A stretch of DNA of 64,000 bases from Bacteroidetes bacterium ADurb.Bin145 (lineage in GTDB: Bacteria; Bacteroidota; Bacteroidia; Bacteroidales; VadinHA17). Below are positions 1 to 8,346 of this stretch, one piece after another. Made by a program: the position numbers and the translations under genes. The stretch spans positions 81,042 through 145,041 of the forward strand of contig MWDJ01000006.1 of the NCBI GenBank assembly GCA_002070505.1, given 5' to 3'. The notes beneath the pieces were generated by a model. That model made no database searches and was not told where the DNA came from. It saw nothing but the letters and a program-made list of their open reading frames with translations. Positions within the stretch are counted from its first letter, which is position 1, and each line of letters begins with the position of its first letter.

Positions 1-770
1 CTCTGCATAATAAATGAAGAAAGCTTCGGTGAAGTTGAGGTCGTTACTATTGCTTTCATTGATTCAAGCCAGGAAATCATGCCTTTTCCTTCCCTGATAC
101 CGTGAAGGAGGAAAATATCATCTCCGCTGACTTTCTCCTCATGCATTCTGCGTGAATATTTATTGTAAGCTTCTTTTGTAAATGCAAGATTGGCTCCGTT
201 GCACATCACCGGATTTCCGGCAGCTGCAGTTCCGGCAGTAACACCCTGGAGAGCCAGAAATTCAATCTCCTGGAACCTCTGGAGAAAACCACCCGAGCCT
301 TTCATCGCAACAGGACATATGATCATTGCGGGCTTTTTTTCTGAATAAAAGGATGCTATTGTACTGACCCATCCCTGCCCCGGTCTGCAATCAGCATCAG
401 TTGTTACAACCAGCTCCCCTCTGCACTCCCCGATACCTGTTCTGATCGCTTTCTTTTTTCCGGTCCCCTTGTTCTTAATAGCCTTAAGATTTTTTATACC
501 TGAGTTTAAGGCTGCAGTCTGCCATGTATTGTCGGTTGAATTGTCATCGACAATGATAACTTCAAAAGAGTCCTGCGGATAATCCTGAGCAGCAAGGCAT
601 GAAAGAAGAACAGGAAGATTTTTTTCTTCATTCCTGCAGGCTACCAATACTGATACAAATATATCTGACTGGTCTTGAGGGTGATATGTTCCGGTTTTTC
701 GCAGAAAAAAATATATCCTTAACAGCAGATAAGCATATGGCAGTAACAATATGAGTGAAAGCCACTCCAT
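1..770 (-). CDS. Glycosyltransferase family 2 (C-terminus beyond window)
   Basis: Reading the minus strand from the ATG at 770 gives an open frame that runs off the left edge (about 256 codons). It begins with a hydrophobic segment (MEWLSLILLLPYAYLLL), then shows a GT-A type nucleotide-sugar fold: VSVLVACRNEEKNL near residue 40, VIIVDDNSTDNT near residue 66, and the metal-binding TTDADCRPG (DxD) near residue 110. This is the classic family 2 transferase pattern, a membrane-tethered enzyme that moves a sugar from an NDP-sugar to an acceptor, often a lipid or polysaccharide. The acceptor cannot be told from sequence. The start lies 1 base after the stop of the acetyltransferase gene (TGA-A-ATG), so the two are probably co-transcribed. 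Downstream membrane helices expected in this family would lie outside the window. Confidence 0.85.
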   Translation of the reverse strand, partial: MEWLSLILLLPYAYLLLRIYFFLRKTGTYHPQDQSDIFVSVLVACRNEEKNLPVLLSCLAAQDYPQDSFEVIIVDDNSTDNTWQTAALNSGIKNLKAIKNKGTGKKKAIRTGIGECRGELVVTTDADCRPGQGWVSTIASFYSEKKPAMIICPVAMKGSGGFLQRFQEIEFLALQGVTAGTAAAGNPVMCNGANLAFTKEAYNKYSRRMHEEKVSGDDIFLLHGIREGKGMISWLESMKAIVTTSTSPKLSSFIMQ

Positions 771-771
771 T

Positions 772-1221
772 TCATTTCCTCATCCATTCATAAAAACTGT
801 AATGCCCGGAGCTCATTCCAAGAGCCTCATAGGTTTTTTGAGCTGTTGAGTTTCTGGTTTCAACATAGAGCCTCAATCCTGCAATATCCTGTTCCTCGGC
901 AAGATGTCTGATATAGCTGTACATTTTCTTAAATACGCCTTTTCGACGGAATTCCGGCACCACATAAACCGACTGGAGCCACCACACATTGCAATTGCGC
1001 CAGTCGCTCCATTCATAGGTTATCAGCAGGGAAGCTATTCTGCGTCCTTTATCTTCTGCAATGTAGTACTGTCCTCTTGAGGGATCTTCGAAAACTGACT
1101 GGACCCCCTTTGTAACTATTTCAGGTACAAGCTTCATGGCCTCTGTTTCCCATGCCATATTAATCTGGAAGTAGATAATTGTTTCTGCGTCTTCCCTTGT
1201 AGCTTTTCTTATTGAGATCAT
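772..1221 (-). CDS. GNAT-family N-acetyltransferase
   Basis: A 149-residue protein with the GNAT fold: beta-strand MISIRKATREDAETI at the N-terminus, central WWLQSVYVVPEFRRKGVFKKM (residues 80-100) holding the acetyl-CoA pyrophosphate-binding R-x-x-G segment, and LYVETRNSTAQKTYEALGM (119-136), the usual final strand with the N-x-x-A-x-x-x-Y helix. These enzymes transfer an acetyl group from acetyl-CoA to an amine; the substrate is not predictable here. An upstream in-frame ATG at 1299 exists, but the extra 26 residues show no GNAT similarity, so I choose 1221. The gene abuts the glycosyltransferase gene by 1 base. Confidence 0.85.
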   Translation of the reverse strand: MISIRKATREDAETIIYFQINMAWETEAMKLVPEIVTKGVQSVFEDPSRGQYYIAEDKGRRIASLLITYEWSDWRNCNVWWLQSVYVVPEFRRKGVFKKMYSYIRHLAEEQDIAGLRLYVETRNSTAQKTYEALGMSSGHYSFYEWMRK

Positions 1222-1280
1222 AACAATATTATTAAAACCATTGATTACATTAAAAGCAGGATAACATGATAAACCGTGAC

Positions 1281-1319
1281 CCGGCCATGATGCCGGCAAA
1301 GTAATTCAATTGCATTACT
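1281..1319. repeat. Two small inverted repeats between ATPase and GNAT genes
   Basis: CCGGC-CATGAT-GCCGG (1281-1296) is a perfect 5-bp stem. AGTAATtCAATTGcATTACT (1300-1319) is a near-perfect 20-bp palindrome. Read on the minus strand the second one follows the ATPase stop and is followed by only three T, so it is a weak terminator candidate at best. Confidence 0.4.
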
Positions 1320-1327
1320 GTGATCTT

Positions 1328-2482
1328 TTATTGGCTATTTATATACTTATCAAGAAAGACTCTTAATCCGCAGACTCTGAAGCCGCCTGATAGGAGGTAA
1401 TCATCATCATCTTTTATTATAATATAGTTATGAGAAGTTTTAAGGGTTTGTACTGCTTCTGTGTTACCTCTTGTCGGTCGGGCATCTGATCCGTATTTTA
1501 TTTCTATCGAAGCCACCGGACGATTGCCCCTGGTAACCACCATATCAAGTTCAGCTCCGTCGTGAGTTCGATAAAACCAGACTTTCCTGTTTACAGGCAA
1601 CAGAGGAATAATCTGCTCAATAACAAAACCTTCCCATGATGCGCCCTGCTTGGGATGGCCAGTAAGTTGTTCCGGATTTTCAATGCCAGATAAATAATGC
1701 ATAATACCTGAATCACGGATATATACTTTGGGAGATTTCACCAGGCGTTTTTTAATATTGGTATAAAAAGGTTCTATTATCCGTATTAGAAAAGCATTTC
1801 GAAGAAATCCTATATAACTTTTTATTGTGTTTATATTAAGCTCCAGACTTCTTCCAAGTTCGGCATAATTAAGCAGATTGCCGTGATAATGAGCCAGCAT
1901 AGTCCATAGTCTTTCACCTGTCAGACTGTCGGCAGGAAATCCAAGATTGGGAAGGTCACGCTCAAAGTATGTCTTGACATAATTGTTCATCCAGTTCAGC
2001 CAGTATTTGCTTTTCATCAGAGCATCGGGAAACCCTCCGTACATCCATACATTCTCGATCTTAAAACTCTTCCCCAGCTCCGGCAAAAGAAAAGGGGTTA
2101 ATTCGTGATAAGCTATCCTGCCTGCCAGTGACTCAGAACTGTTTCTTAAAAGGTCGGGACTTGCTGAACCAAGTATCAGGAACCTGCCAGGGCGTCTGTT
2201 CAGATCAATGAGCGCACGAAGGGCAGGGAACAAATCCTTTTTCCTCTGAACCTCATCAATGATTACAAGATGATTTTCAAATTGTCTGAGGTATGTCTCA
2301 GCATCTTCAAGCTTTAAATAGTCTTTTTGAAACTCAAGATCGAGATATGTTGAGAGTTCATATTCTTTTTGGATTTTTCTTGCCAGGGTTGTTTTCCCAA
2401 CCTGCCTGGGTCCTAATATCGCCACACAGGGAAATCCACTGAGCAAATCTTTCACTATTTTTTCTGAAATCCTCTCCTTCAT
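1328..2482 (-). CDS. AAA ATPase with DUF4143 C-terminal domain
   Basis: A 384-residue protein of the AAA_14/DUF4143 type, about the family's usual length. Walker A is GPRQVGKT (24-31) and Walker B is LVIIDEVQ (72-79). A likely winged-helix segment lies around 200-230. The C-terminal part carries E284 (WEGFVIEQ), D313 (AELDMVV) and E327-x-K329 (IEIKYG), the spacing of a PD-(D/E)xK nuclease-like fold, although nuclease activity is not established for this family. These proteins are common, patchily distributed and of unknown function in bacteria and archaea. The gene has its own promoter-like element and an operator-like 21-bp inverted repeat upstream. It is monocistronic or read together with the GNAT gene 106 bp downstream. 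Confidence 0.9.
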   Translation of the reverse strand: MKERISEKIVKDLLSGFPCVAILGPRQVGKTTLARKIQKEYELSTYLDLEFQKDYLKLEDAETYLRQFENHLVIIDEVQRKKDLFPALRALIDLNRRPGRFLILGSASPDLLRNSSESLAGRIAYHELTPFLLPELGKSFKIENVWMYGGFPDALMKSKYWLNWMNNYVKTYFERDLPNLGFPADSLTGERLWTMLAHYHGNLLNYAELGRSLELNINTIKSYIGFLRNAFLIRIIEPFYTNIKKRLVKSPKVYIRDSGIMHYLSGIENPEQLTGHPKQGASWEGFVIEQIIPLLPVNRKVWFYRTHDGAELDMVVTRGNRPVASIEIKYGSDARPTRGNTEAVQTLKTSHNYIIIKDDDDYLLSGGFRVCGLRVFLDKYINSQ

Positions 2483-2486
2483 TTAG

Positions 2487-2494
2487 CAAAGATA
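2487..2494 (-). promoter_or_regulatory. Promoter -7-like element for ATPase gene
   Basis: On the minus strand this reads TATCTTTG, matching the Bacteroidota -7 consensus TAnnTTTG. It lies only 4 bases before the ATG, implying a leaderless or very short-leader transcript. No TTTG at the standard 19-21 bp spacing is visible. Confidence 0.4.
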
Positions 2495-2510
2495 GTGAAT
2501 AAAACACAAA

Positions 2511-2531
2511 ATATGTAATCAAATTACATAT
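2511..2531. promoter_or_regulatory. 21-bp perfect inverted repeat upstream of ATPase gene
   Basis: ATATGTAAT-CAA-ATTACATAT has nine perfectly paired bases per arm around a 3-bp centre. It sits 16 bp upstream of the -7-like element, where a repressor or activator dimer would act. The binding factor is unknown; the ATPase protein shows no clear sequence-specific DNA-binding domain of its own beyond a possible winged helix. Confidence 0.55.
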
Positions 2532-2732
2532 ATTTAGTATTATCGAAAGAATTATGAAAGATCAGGAACAATGAAATGCCTTTATGCGGAGAACCTGTTT
2601 CTTCAATTATGCCTATATGCCGCAAAGCCATTACCCCTTTAAACCACTTCCGCTTTCCGCCATCGCGGAATTCCGATTTCTCGGAATCTATGCTGCACTT
2701 TGTTCCGCTTCGATCTCCGCTTCGCTTCGAGC

Positions 2733-2772
2733 GCCGTTACGCCGTTACGCCGTTGAGCCGTTGTACCGTTAT
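2733..2772 (-). repeat. 8-bp tandem repeat array carrying the stop codon of the TIR gene
   Basis: Five consecutive 8-mers on the plus strand: GCCGTTAC, GCCGTTAC, GCCGTTGA, GCCGTTGT, ACCGTTAT. The last unit contains TTA at 2769-2771, which is the TAA stop of the minus-strand TIR/TPR gene. A less regular stretch with CGCTTCG words extends left to about 2700. The same array type, ending in the same ACCGTTAT unit, ends carB at 5036-5083. The remaining DNA back to 2532 holds no convincing gene. Confidence 0.8.
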
Positions 2773-4757
2773 TTATACGGCAGCCCCATCTTCCGGGCTA
2801 TCTCCTGGAAGCGGGATTCATCGCGAATAATATCAAAAATCGGCATTCTCAGATAAGGCAGGTTTGTTTCACGTATTTCGTAGGCCTTTTCCATATATTC
2901 CAGGGCTGGTTCTATGTTACCTGCTAAAATATACAGATTTGCCAGCACAAATGGATTGACAAAAGTCGAATCCGCTGATATTTTAATAACTTCCGCAGCT
3001 TTGTTCAATGCAACAGCGTATCCTGTTTCATTAAAGTCCTGACTAAAATAGTTTCCCAAACCTATTCCCCCGTAGTCTTTTTTAATTACTTTCCAGGCTT
3101 CATCGTATCTTCCTGTAATGTGCAAAGCCCACTCGAGCGCTGAAAGAGCTACCGGAGCAGTTGGTTCCATCCGCAAGGCTTTTTCAGCAGCTTTTATCGT
3201 TTCTTCGTAACGACGCTCAAATAGTAAATCAATACTGTACAGACTTATTATAAGAGGATTATATGGATCCAGTTTCAGGGCTGTCTCAATCTCTGCCATT
3301 GCCTCTTCAGTTCTCCCCAATATGTTCAGGAGATGTGAGTAGTATGCACGTGCTTCCGCATGATTGGGATTGATCTCAAGTGTCTTTTTAAATGCCGATT
3401 CTCCGGCTTCCCAATCCCAAAAACTCCATGTGTTCCCACATGCCTGTGCGAATAATACTTCAGCATTCGTGCTGTCAAGTTCAATGGCCTTCATTAGTGC
3501 ATCTGTTCCTTGTCCGGCTTCTTCAGGGGAAATATGTCCCATTTGCACTAATCCACCCCAGACAAAAGAAATTCCGACATAGGCAGGGGCATATTCCGGG
3601 TCTTTTTCTATTGCCAGTTCGAAGTATTTCATTGCTGTTTCAAGGTCATTCGGGGTCAGTTTTTTCCAGTAAAACATACCTTTCAGCCATGCATCATAAG
3701 CTTCAGTGTTTTCTGTGGCCATTTTCTCAATAAGCTGCTTTTCTTCAGGGGATATTACAGCTTTAAGCTCATTTGCAATAGTCTGTGCCACTTTGCTCTG
3801 TATGGAAAAAATGTTGGACAGGTCGCTCAGATCACCGTCATATGTCTCTGACCAGAGATGTGTGTCGTTTCTGGCGTCAATAAGCTGAACGGTTATTCTG
3901 ACAATGTTCCCGACCCTTCTTACACTTCCCTCAAGAATGGCCCTGGCTCCCAGTTCTCTGGCTATCTCCCTTACAGAAAGCTCTGTATTCCTGTACCGCA
4001 TGCAAGATGTGCGCGAGATAACCTTCAGATCGCCGATCTTGAAAAGACGGTCAAGGATCTCATCCATCATCCCGTCGCTGAAATACTGCTGGTCTGGATC
4101 AGGACTAAGATTTGTGAACGGCAGTACTGCAAGTGACTTGTCAAGTGGTCCCATCTGTCCCAGGAAATTCCTTCTGATAGATGGCACAAGAAACAGTACA
4201 GCAACCAGTAAAATAATTATTGAGGCCACCGGTACTCCCACCTTTACCCATGAGGATCTGTAACGATCCGTTCCCGAACCTGGTTTACCGGACTTTCCCA
4301 GCTTCAGGGTACCGGTTTTGATAGCTTTTTCAATTTCGTCATCCCTGACCTCATCCTTCGACAGCAGCATCTTAACCACTTTTGATAAACGGTTTATGTG
4401 TTGTTCAAGGGGAGGAGTGAATGCATCGAGCCAGTGGACATCGCTGATGTAATACTCGAGTTGCTTTGACATTGGCACATCCTCAAGGCGCAGGGTGATG
4501 ACAGCCAATTTGTTATGCACTGCCCGGTCCACTTCCTTGACAACCTGCGGAGAGCTGTTCGAATTCTGGGTATAAACGAGGATAAAAACCTTAGCCTCTT
4601 TTATGGCATCGATAATGGCTTCAGCAAAGGGTACTCCCGGGGTGATGTCCCGCGGTGCTATCCAGCACGAGGTGCCGTTTTGTTCCAGGATGGAACAGAC
4701 AGTTTCAGCAGCTGTATTGTCGACGCTGGAGTAGCTTATAAAAACATCGTGTGCCAT
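2769..4757 (-). CDS. TIR domain - TM helix - TolB/FlgO-like domain - TPR protein
   Basis: A 662-residue multidomain protein. Residues 1-115 are a TIR domain: DVFISYSSVDNTAAE (4-18), CWIAPRDITPG (31-41), and VVKEVDRAV (72-80), where E75 is placed like the catalytic glutamate of NAD-cleaving TIRs. One membrane helix follows (about 173-193). Residues 208-335 resemble the TolB N-terminal/FlgO-like domain (LAVLPFTNLSPDPDQQYF, AILEGSVRRVGNIVRITVQL), a module usually found ahead of TPRs in adenylate-cyclase-like bacterial proteins. Residues 355-640 are tandem TPRs. Topology by inference: TIR inside the cell, TolB-like/TPR part outside the inner membrane. Whether it cleaves NAD or only scaffolds cannot be told from sequence. 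The stop codon lies inside a tandem repeat. Confidence 0.9.
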   Translation of the reverse strand: MAHDVFISYSSVDNTAAETVCSILEQNGTSCWIAPRDITPGVPFAEAIIDAIKEAKVFILVYTQNSNSSPQVVKEVDRAVHNKLAVITLRLEDVPMSKQLEYYISDVHWLDAFTPPLEQHINRLSKVVKMLLSKDEVRDDEIEKAIKTGTLKLGKSGKPGSGTDRYRSSWVKVGVPVASIIILLVAVLFLVPSIRRNFLGQMGPLDKSLAVLPFTNLSPDPDQQYFSDGMMDEILDRLFKIGDLKVISRTSCMRYRNTELSVREIARELGARAILEGSVRRVGNIVRITVQLIDARNDTHLWSETYDGDLSDLSNIFSIQSKVAQTIANELKAVISPEEKQLIEKMATENTEAYDAWLKGMFYWKKLTPNDLETAMKYFELAIEKDPEYAPAYVGISFVWGGLVQMGHISPEEAGQGTDALMKAIELDSTNAEVLFAQACGNTWSFWDWEAGESAFKKTLEINPNHAEARAYYSHLLNILGRTEEAMAEIETALKLDPYNPLIISLYSIDLLFERRYEETIKAAEKALRMEPTAPVALSALEWALHITGRYDEAWKVIKKDYGGIGLGNYFSQDFNETGYAVALNKAAEVIKISADSTFVNPFVLANLYILAGNIEPALEYMEKAYEIRETNLPYLRMPIFDIIRDESRFQEIARKMGLPYK

Positions 4758-4803
4758 CTATGGATTTGTTAGGAATGGATTATTATTTTTCCCAGTAATA
4801 TGT

Positions 4804-4834
4804 TAAAGGTAAGAAACAGATGGAAATAAGTCAA
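4804..4834 (-). promoter_or_regulatory. Promoter of the TIR/TPR gene
   Basis: Minus strand: TTG (4832-4834), 20 bases, then TACCTTTA (4804-4811). This fits the Bacteroidota pattern TTG-N19-21-TAnnTTTG except for the final base. The leader to the ATG at 4757 would be about 40 bases. Confidence 0.5.
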
Positions 4835-4884
4835 GAATATTTTGCCCGGAATTAAAGCCTGAAGTCGGAAATTGCAAGTCCGAA

Positions 4885-5006
4885 GTCATTTGCGGTTCGC
4901 CGTCATTCGCTTCGCTGTCATTGGGCCTTCGGCCGTCATTGGGCGCTGCGTGCCGTCATTCATTGTCAAACAATTGAATGACCATCGAATGACCATCGAA
5001 TGACCA
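4885..5006. repeat. GTCATT-spaced repeats plus GAATGACCATC tandem repeat and hairpin
   Basis: GTCATT occurs five times (4885, 4902, 4917, 4935, 4955) with 15-20 bp spacing, separated by GC-rich words such as GGGCCTTCGGCC. It is followed by an 11-mer, GAATGACCATC, repeated from 4976, 4987 and 4998 (the last copy degenerate). GTCATTCATTG and CAATTGAATGAC (4955-4982) pair as an 8-bp stem, a one-base bulge and 3 more pairs. Confidence 0.65.
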
Positions 5007-5035
5007 AACCTTACCAACTGCCAATTATGGTCTGC

Positions 5036-5083
5036 GCCATTCCGCCGTTGCGCCGTTGCGCCGTTGCACCATTTTACCGTTAT
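5036..5083 (-). repeat. 8-bp tandem repeat array carrying the carB stop codon
   Basis: Six 8-mers on the plus strand: GCCATTCC, GCCGTTGC three times, ACCATTTT, ACCGTTAT. TTA at 5080-5082 in the last unit is the TAA stop of carB. TACCGTTATTTATAC (5075-5089) is identical to 2764-2778 at the end of the TIR gene, so the similarity continues two codons into both coding regions (both proteins end in Tyr-Lys). Confidence 0.85.
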
Positions 5084-8000
5084 TTATACTCGTCCCAGCT
5101 CTTAATAGCCAGGTTATCGGCTCCCAGCCGGCAGAAAGCCAGGATAAACGCACTGGCCAGCCTGGCGTTGGTTATAAGCGGTACATTATAATCAACCGCA
5201 TTCCTCCTGATTGAATAATCGTTATCAAGCTCCGACGCACTGAGATCTTTTGGTATATTGACTACAAGATCGACTTTCTTCGATCTTATCAGTTCAATAG
5301 TGTTCGGAGATTTATCCTCATCGGGCCAGTATGCGACATGAGCTTCAACTCCGGCGTTTTTAAGGAATTGCTGGGTGCCGCGGGTCGCGTACAGTTTATG
5401 ACCTCTCTCGCGGAGAGCTTTTGCACTGTTGAGCAACTCCACTTTTGAACGGGCAGGACCGGTTGAGAGGAGAATACTTTTCTCAGGGATCCTGTAACCG
5501 ACGGAAAACATTGCTTTAAGGATAGCTTCATAGAAACCTTCCCCTATGCATCCCACCTCTCCGGTTGAGGACATGTCAACGCCGAGAACAGGATCGGCTT
5601 TAGCCAGGCGGGAGAAACTGAACTGGGGAGCCTTGACGCCTACATAATCAAGTTCAAAGACTGATTTATCAGGTTTACCGGCGGGGATCCCAAGCATTAC
5701 TTTCGTGGCCAGCTCGATCAGATTAGATTTAAGCACTTTTGATACAAAAGGCATGCTGCGGCTGGCACGCAGGTTGCATTCTATCACCTTGATATCGTTA
5801 TCCCTTGCAAGATATTGTATGTTAAAGGGACCGGTTATTTTAAGCTCCATTGATATCTGCCTGGATATTCTCTTTATCCGACGCACTGTTTCAAAATATA
5901 TCTTCTGAGGGGGAAATACTATTGTAGCATCACCGGAATGGACACCTGCAAACTCCACATGCTCACTTATTGCGTAGGCAAGTATTTCTCCATCCCTGGC
6001 AACAGCATCCACTTCAATCTCCTTCGCATTCTCGATGAATTCGGATACAACAACCGGATATTGCTTTGAAACCTGGGCAGCCAGATCCAGGAAATGACTG
6101 AGCTCATTCCTGTTGGATACTACGTTCATAGCCATTCCCGACAATACATATGAAGGCCTTATAAGCACTGGAAACCCTATCCGGTCTACAAAATCATAAA
6201 TATCCTGGACTGATGAGAGCTCTTTCCACCGGGGCTGATCGACCTTCAGTATGTCGAGCATCTCTGAGAACTTATGCCGGTTCTCTGCCCTGTCAATTGA
6301 AAGGGGGGATGTTCCAAGCACAGGAACTTTTTCCCGGTGAAGCCTCATTGCGAGGTTGTTAGGGATCTGTCCGCCTACTGACAGTATAACTCCACGGGGT
6401 TTTTCGAGGTCAATTATGTCAAGTACCCTTTCAAAAGTTAGTTCGTCGAAGTAAAGCCTGTCGCAGGTATCATAATCTGTACTTACGGTCTCAGGATTGT
6501 AATTGATCATAATCGATCTGAATCCCTCCTTCCTTATAGTATTGACTGCATTCACTGAACACCAGTCAAATTCGACACTGGAACCTATCCTGTAGGCGCC
6601 TGAGCCAAGGACTATAACAGATCTTCCGTCATTTTCATAATTAATATCATGTTCTGATGCACTGTAGGTTAGGTAGAGGTAGTTTGTAACAGCAGGATAT
6701 TCAGCAGCAAGAGTATCGATCTCCCGTACATACGGTACTATACCGAGGGACTTCCTGTATTTTCTCACCTTCATCAGGTCGTCGTCGATCTTTGAGGCAG
6801 GAGAATGGAGCACATGACGTGTTATCTGAAAATCGCTGAAACCGTGTATTTTAGCATGAGCAAGCAGATCAACGGGGATGCTTTCTATAGTCTTAAAGCA
6901 GGACAGATCATTCTTTATCAGAATAATATTCCTGAGTTTGTAGAGGAACCACTTATCGATCTTCGTTAGTTCATAGATCCTATCCACCGGCATGCCTTTA
7001 TCAAGAGCTTCAGCTATTGAGAATATTCTCATATCCGTAGGTTCGGAAAGTTCTTTTTCAATATCATCGAACTGTAATTCCCTGTTACCTGTGAAACCGT
7101 GCATACCCATTCCGATCATCCTGAGGCCTTTCTGGATGGCTTCTTCGAAGGTCCGGCCGATGGCCATTACTTCGCCTACGCTCTTCATGCTGCTTCCAAT
7201 GGCATGGGAAACCCCTTGAAATTTATTCAGGTCCCACCTTGGTATTTTACAGACCAGATAATCAAGTGCAGGTTCGAAACAGGCAGTTGTTGTCTTTGTT
7301 ACAGAATTCTTAAGTTCATGAAGCCCGTAACCTATACCAAGTTTTGCAGCGATGAAAGCAAGCGGATAACCGGTTGCTTTGGAAGCCAGAGCGCTGGAGC
7401 GGGACAATCGGGCATTCACTTCGATCACCCTGTAATCCTCCGAATCAGGAGAAAGTGCATACTGGACATTACATTCTCCCACTATACCTATATGTCTGAT
7501 TATCCTTATTGAAAGCTCCCTTAGTTTATGATATTCGTTATTTGTTAATGTCTGTGAAGGAGCGACCACAATGCTTTCTCCGGTATGTATCCCGAGTGGG
7601 TCAAAATTCTCCATATTACAGACTGTAATACAGTTATCATACCTGTCACGGACAACCTCATATTCCACTTCCTTCCATCCTTTCAGTGACTCTTCGACAA
7701 GGACCTGGTTTGTATAGGAAAATGCCCTCGATGCAAGGGTTTTTAGTTCATCGGATGATGAAGCGAATCCGCTGCCCTGGCCGCCAAGGGTAAACGCTGA
7801 ACGGATTATCACAGGGTAGCCAAGCTCACCTGCAGCTTTAAGTGCATCATCAGTGTTGGATACAGCAATGCTGCGGGGAGTCTTTACATCGATCTCATTG
7901 AGCCTTCTGACAAAGAGTTCCCTGTCCTCGGTGTCATTAATAGCCGATACCGGAGTTCCCAGAACTTTTACATTATATTCTTCAAAGATGCCTGCCCTGT

Positions 8001-8301
8001 AAAGTTCAGTACCGCAGTTAAGAGCTGTCTGCCCGCCGAATGAAAGAAGTATGCCGTCTGGTCTTTCTTTCTTTATTACCTGTTCGACATAGTATGGGGT
8101 CACGGGAAGGAAATAGATCTTGTCTGCAAGCTCCTCCGACGTCTGAACTGTAGCAATATTCGGATTTATCAGAACTGTCTTTATTCCTTCTTCTCTCAGC
8201 GCTTTTAATGCCTGAGACCCTGAATAATCAAATTCTCCCGCCTCACCTATTTTAAGTGCGCCTGATCCCAGTATAACAACTTTTTTAATGTCGTCTCTCA
8301 T
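5080..8301 (-). CDS. carB: Carbamoyl-phosphate synthase large subunit
   Basis: At 1073 residues this is the full length of CarB, which makes carbamoyl phosphate from bicarbonate, two ATP and ammonia passed from CarA, for arginine and pyrimidine synthesis. Two homologous ATP-grasp halves are visible: VVILGSGALKIGEAGEFDYSG at the N-terminus and VIVLGSGAYRIGSSVEFDW at about residue 600, each followed by its nucleotide-binding and catalytic glutamate/asparagine region (VIEVNARLSRSSAL; VIECNLRASRSMPF). The C-terminal MGS-like allosteric domain (SVGYRIPEKSILLS onwards) is present. An ATG at 8400 would add 33 hydrophobic residues and cross argR, so I choose 8301 (MRDDIKKVVILG). It is divergent from argR with ARG-box-like sites between. 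It is separated from carA, which lies 3.3 kb away beyond argRGH. Confidence 0.97.
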   Translation of the reverse strand: MRDDIKKVVILGSGALKIGEAGEFDYSGSQALKALREEGIKTVLINPNIATVQTSEELADKIYFLPVTPYYVEQVIKKERPDGILLSFGGQTALNCGTELYRAGIFEEYNVKVLGTPVSAINDTEDRELFVRRLNEIDVKTPRSIAVSNTDDALKAAGELGYPVIIRSAFTLGGQGSGFASSSDELKTLASRAFSYTNQVLVEESLKGWKEVEYEVVRDRYDNCITVCNMENFDPLGIHTGESIVVAPSQTLTNNEYHKLRELSIRIIRHIGIVGECNVQYALSPDSEDYRVIEVNARLSRSSALASKATGYPLAFIAAKLGIGYGLHELKNSVTKTTTACFEPALDYLVCKIPRWDLNKFQGVSHAIGSSMKSVGEVMAIGRTFEEAIQKGLRMIGMGMHGFTGNRELQFDDIEKELSEPTDMRIFSIAEALDKGMPVDRIYELTKIDKWFLYKLRNIILIKNDLSCFKTIESIPVDLLAHAKIHGFSDFQITRHVLHSPASKIDDDLMKVRKYRKSLGIVPYVREIDTLAAEYPAVTNYLYLTYSASEHDINYENDGRSVIVLGSGAYRIGSSVEFDWCSVNAVNTIRKEGFRSIMINYNPETVSTDYDTCDRLYFDELTFERVLDIIDLEKPRGVILSVGGQIPNNLAMRLHREKVPVLGTSPLSIDRAENRHKFSEMLDILKVDQPRWKELSSVQDIYDFVDRIGFPVLIRPSYVLSGMAMNVVSNRNELSHFLDLAAQVSKQYPVVVSEFIENAKEIEVDAVARDGEILAYAISEHVEFAGVHSGDATIVFPPQKIYFETVRRIKRISRQISMELKITGPFNIQYLARDNDIKVIECNLRASRSMPFVSKVLKSNLIELATKVMLGIPAGKPDKSVFELDYVGVKAPQFSFSRLAKADPVLGVDMSSTGEVGCIGEGFYEAILKAMFSVGYRIPEKSILLSTGPARSKVELLNSAKALRERGHKLYATRGTQQFLKNAGVEAHVAYWPDEDKSPNTIELIRSKKVDLVVNIPKDLSASELDNDYSIRRNAVDYNVPLITNARLASAFILAFCRLGADNLAIKSWDEYK

Positions 8302-8346
8302 CTCTCTGATTTGGGGTAAAAATAGTATAAAAAATCTTAACAGCAT

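Larger units (their letters stand above)
4758..5079. other. Gene-free interval between TIR gene and carB
   Basis: This 322-bp stretch holds the TIR gene promoter at its left end, then a repeat-rich segment (4885-5006) and the tandem array that ends carB (from 5036). Open frames across it on the plus strand are made of repeat-derived words and have no family likeness. I see no RNA gene. Confidence 0.7.

Noticed and set aside
2576-2856. Plus-strand frames across the 2.6-2.85 kb spacer
   Set aside because: They consist of repeat words and the antisense of the TIR gene end; no ribosome site or homology.
2700-5083. CRISPR array
   Set aside because: Repeat units are only 8-11 bp with no spacers of constant length, and no cas genes are present.
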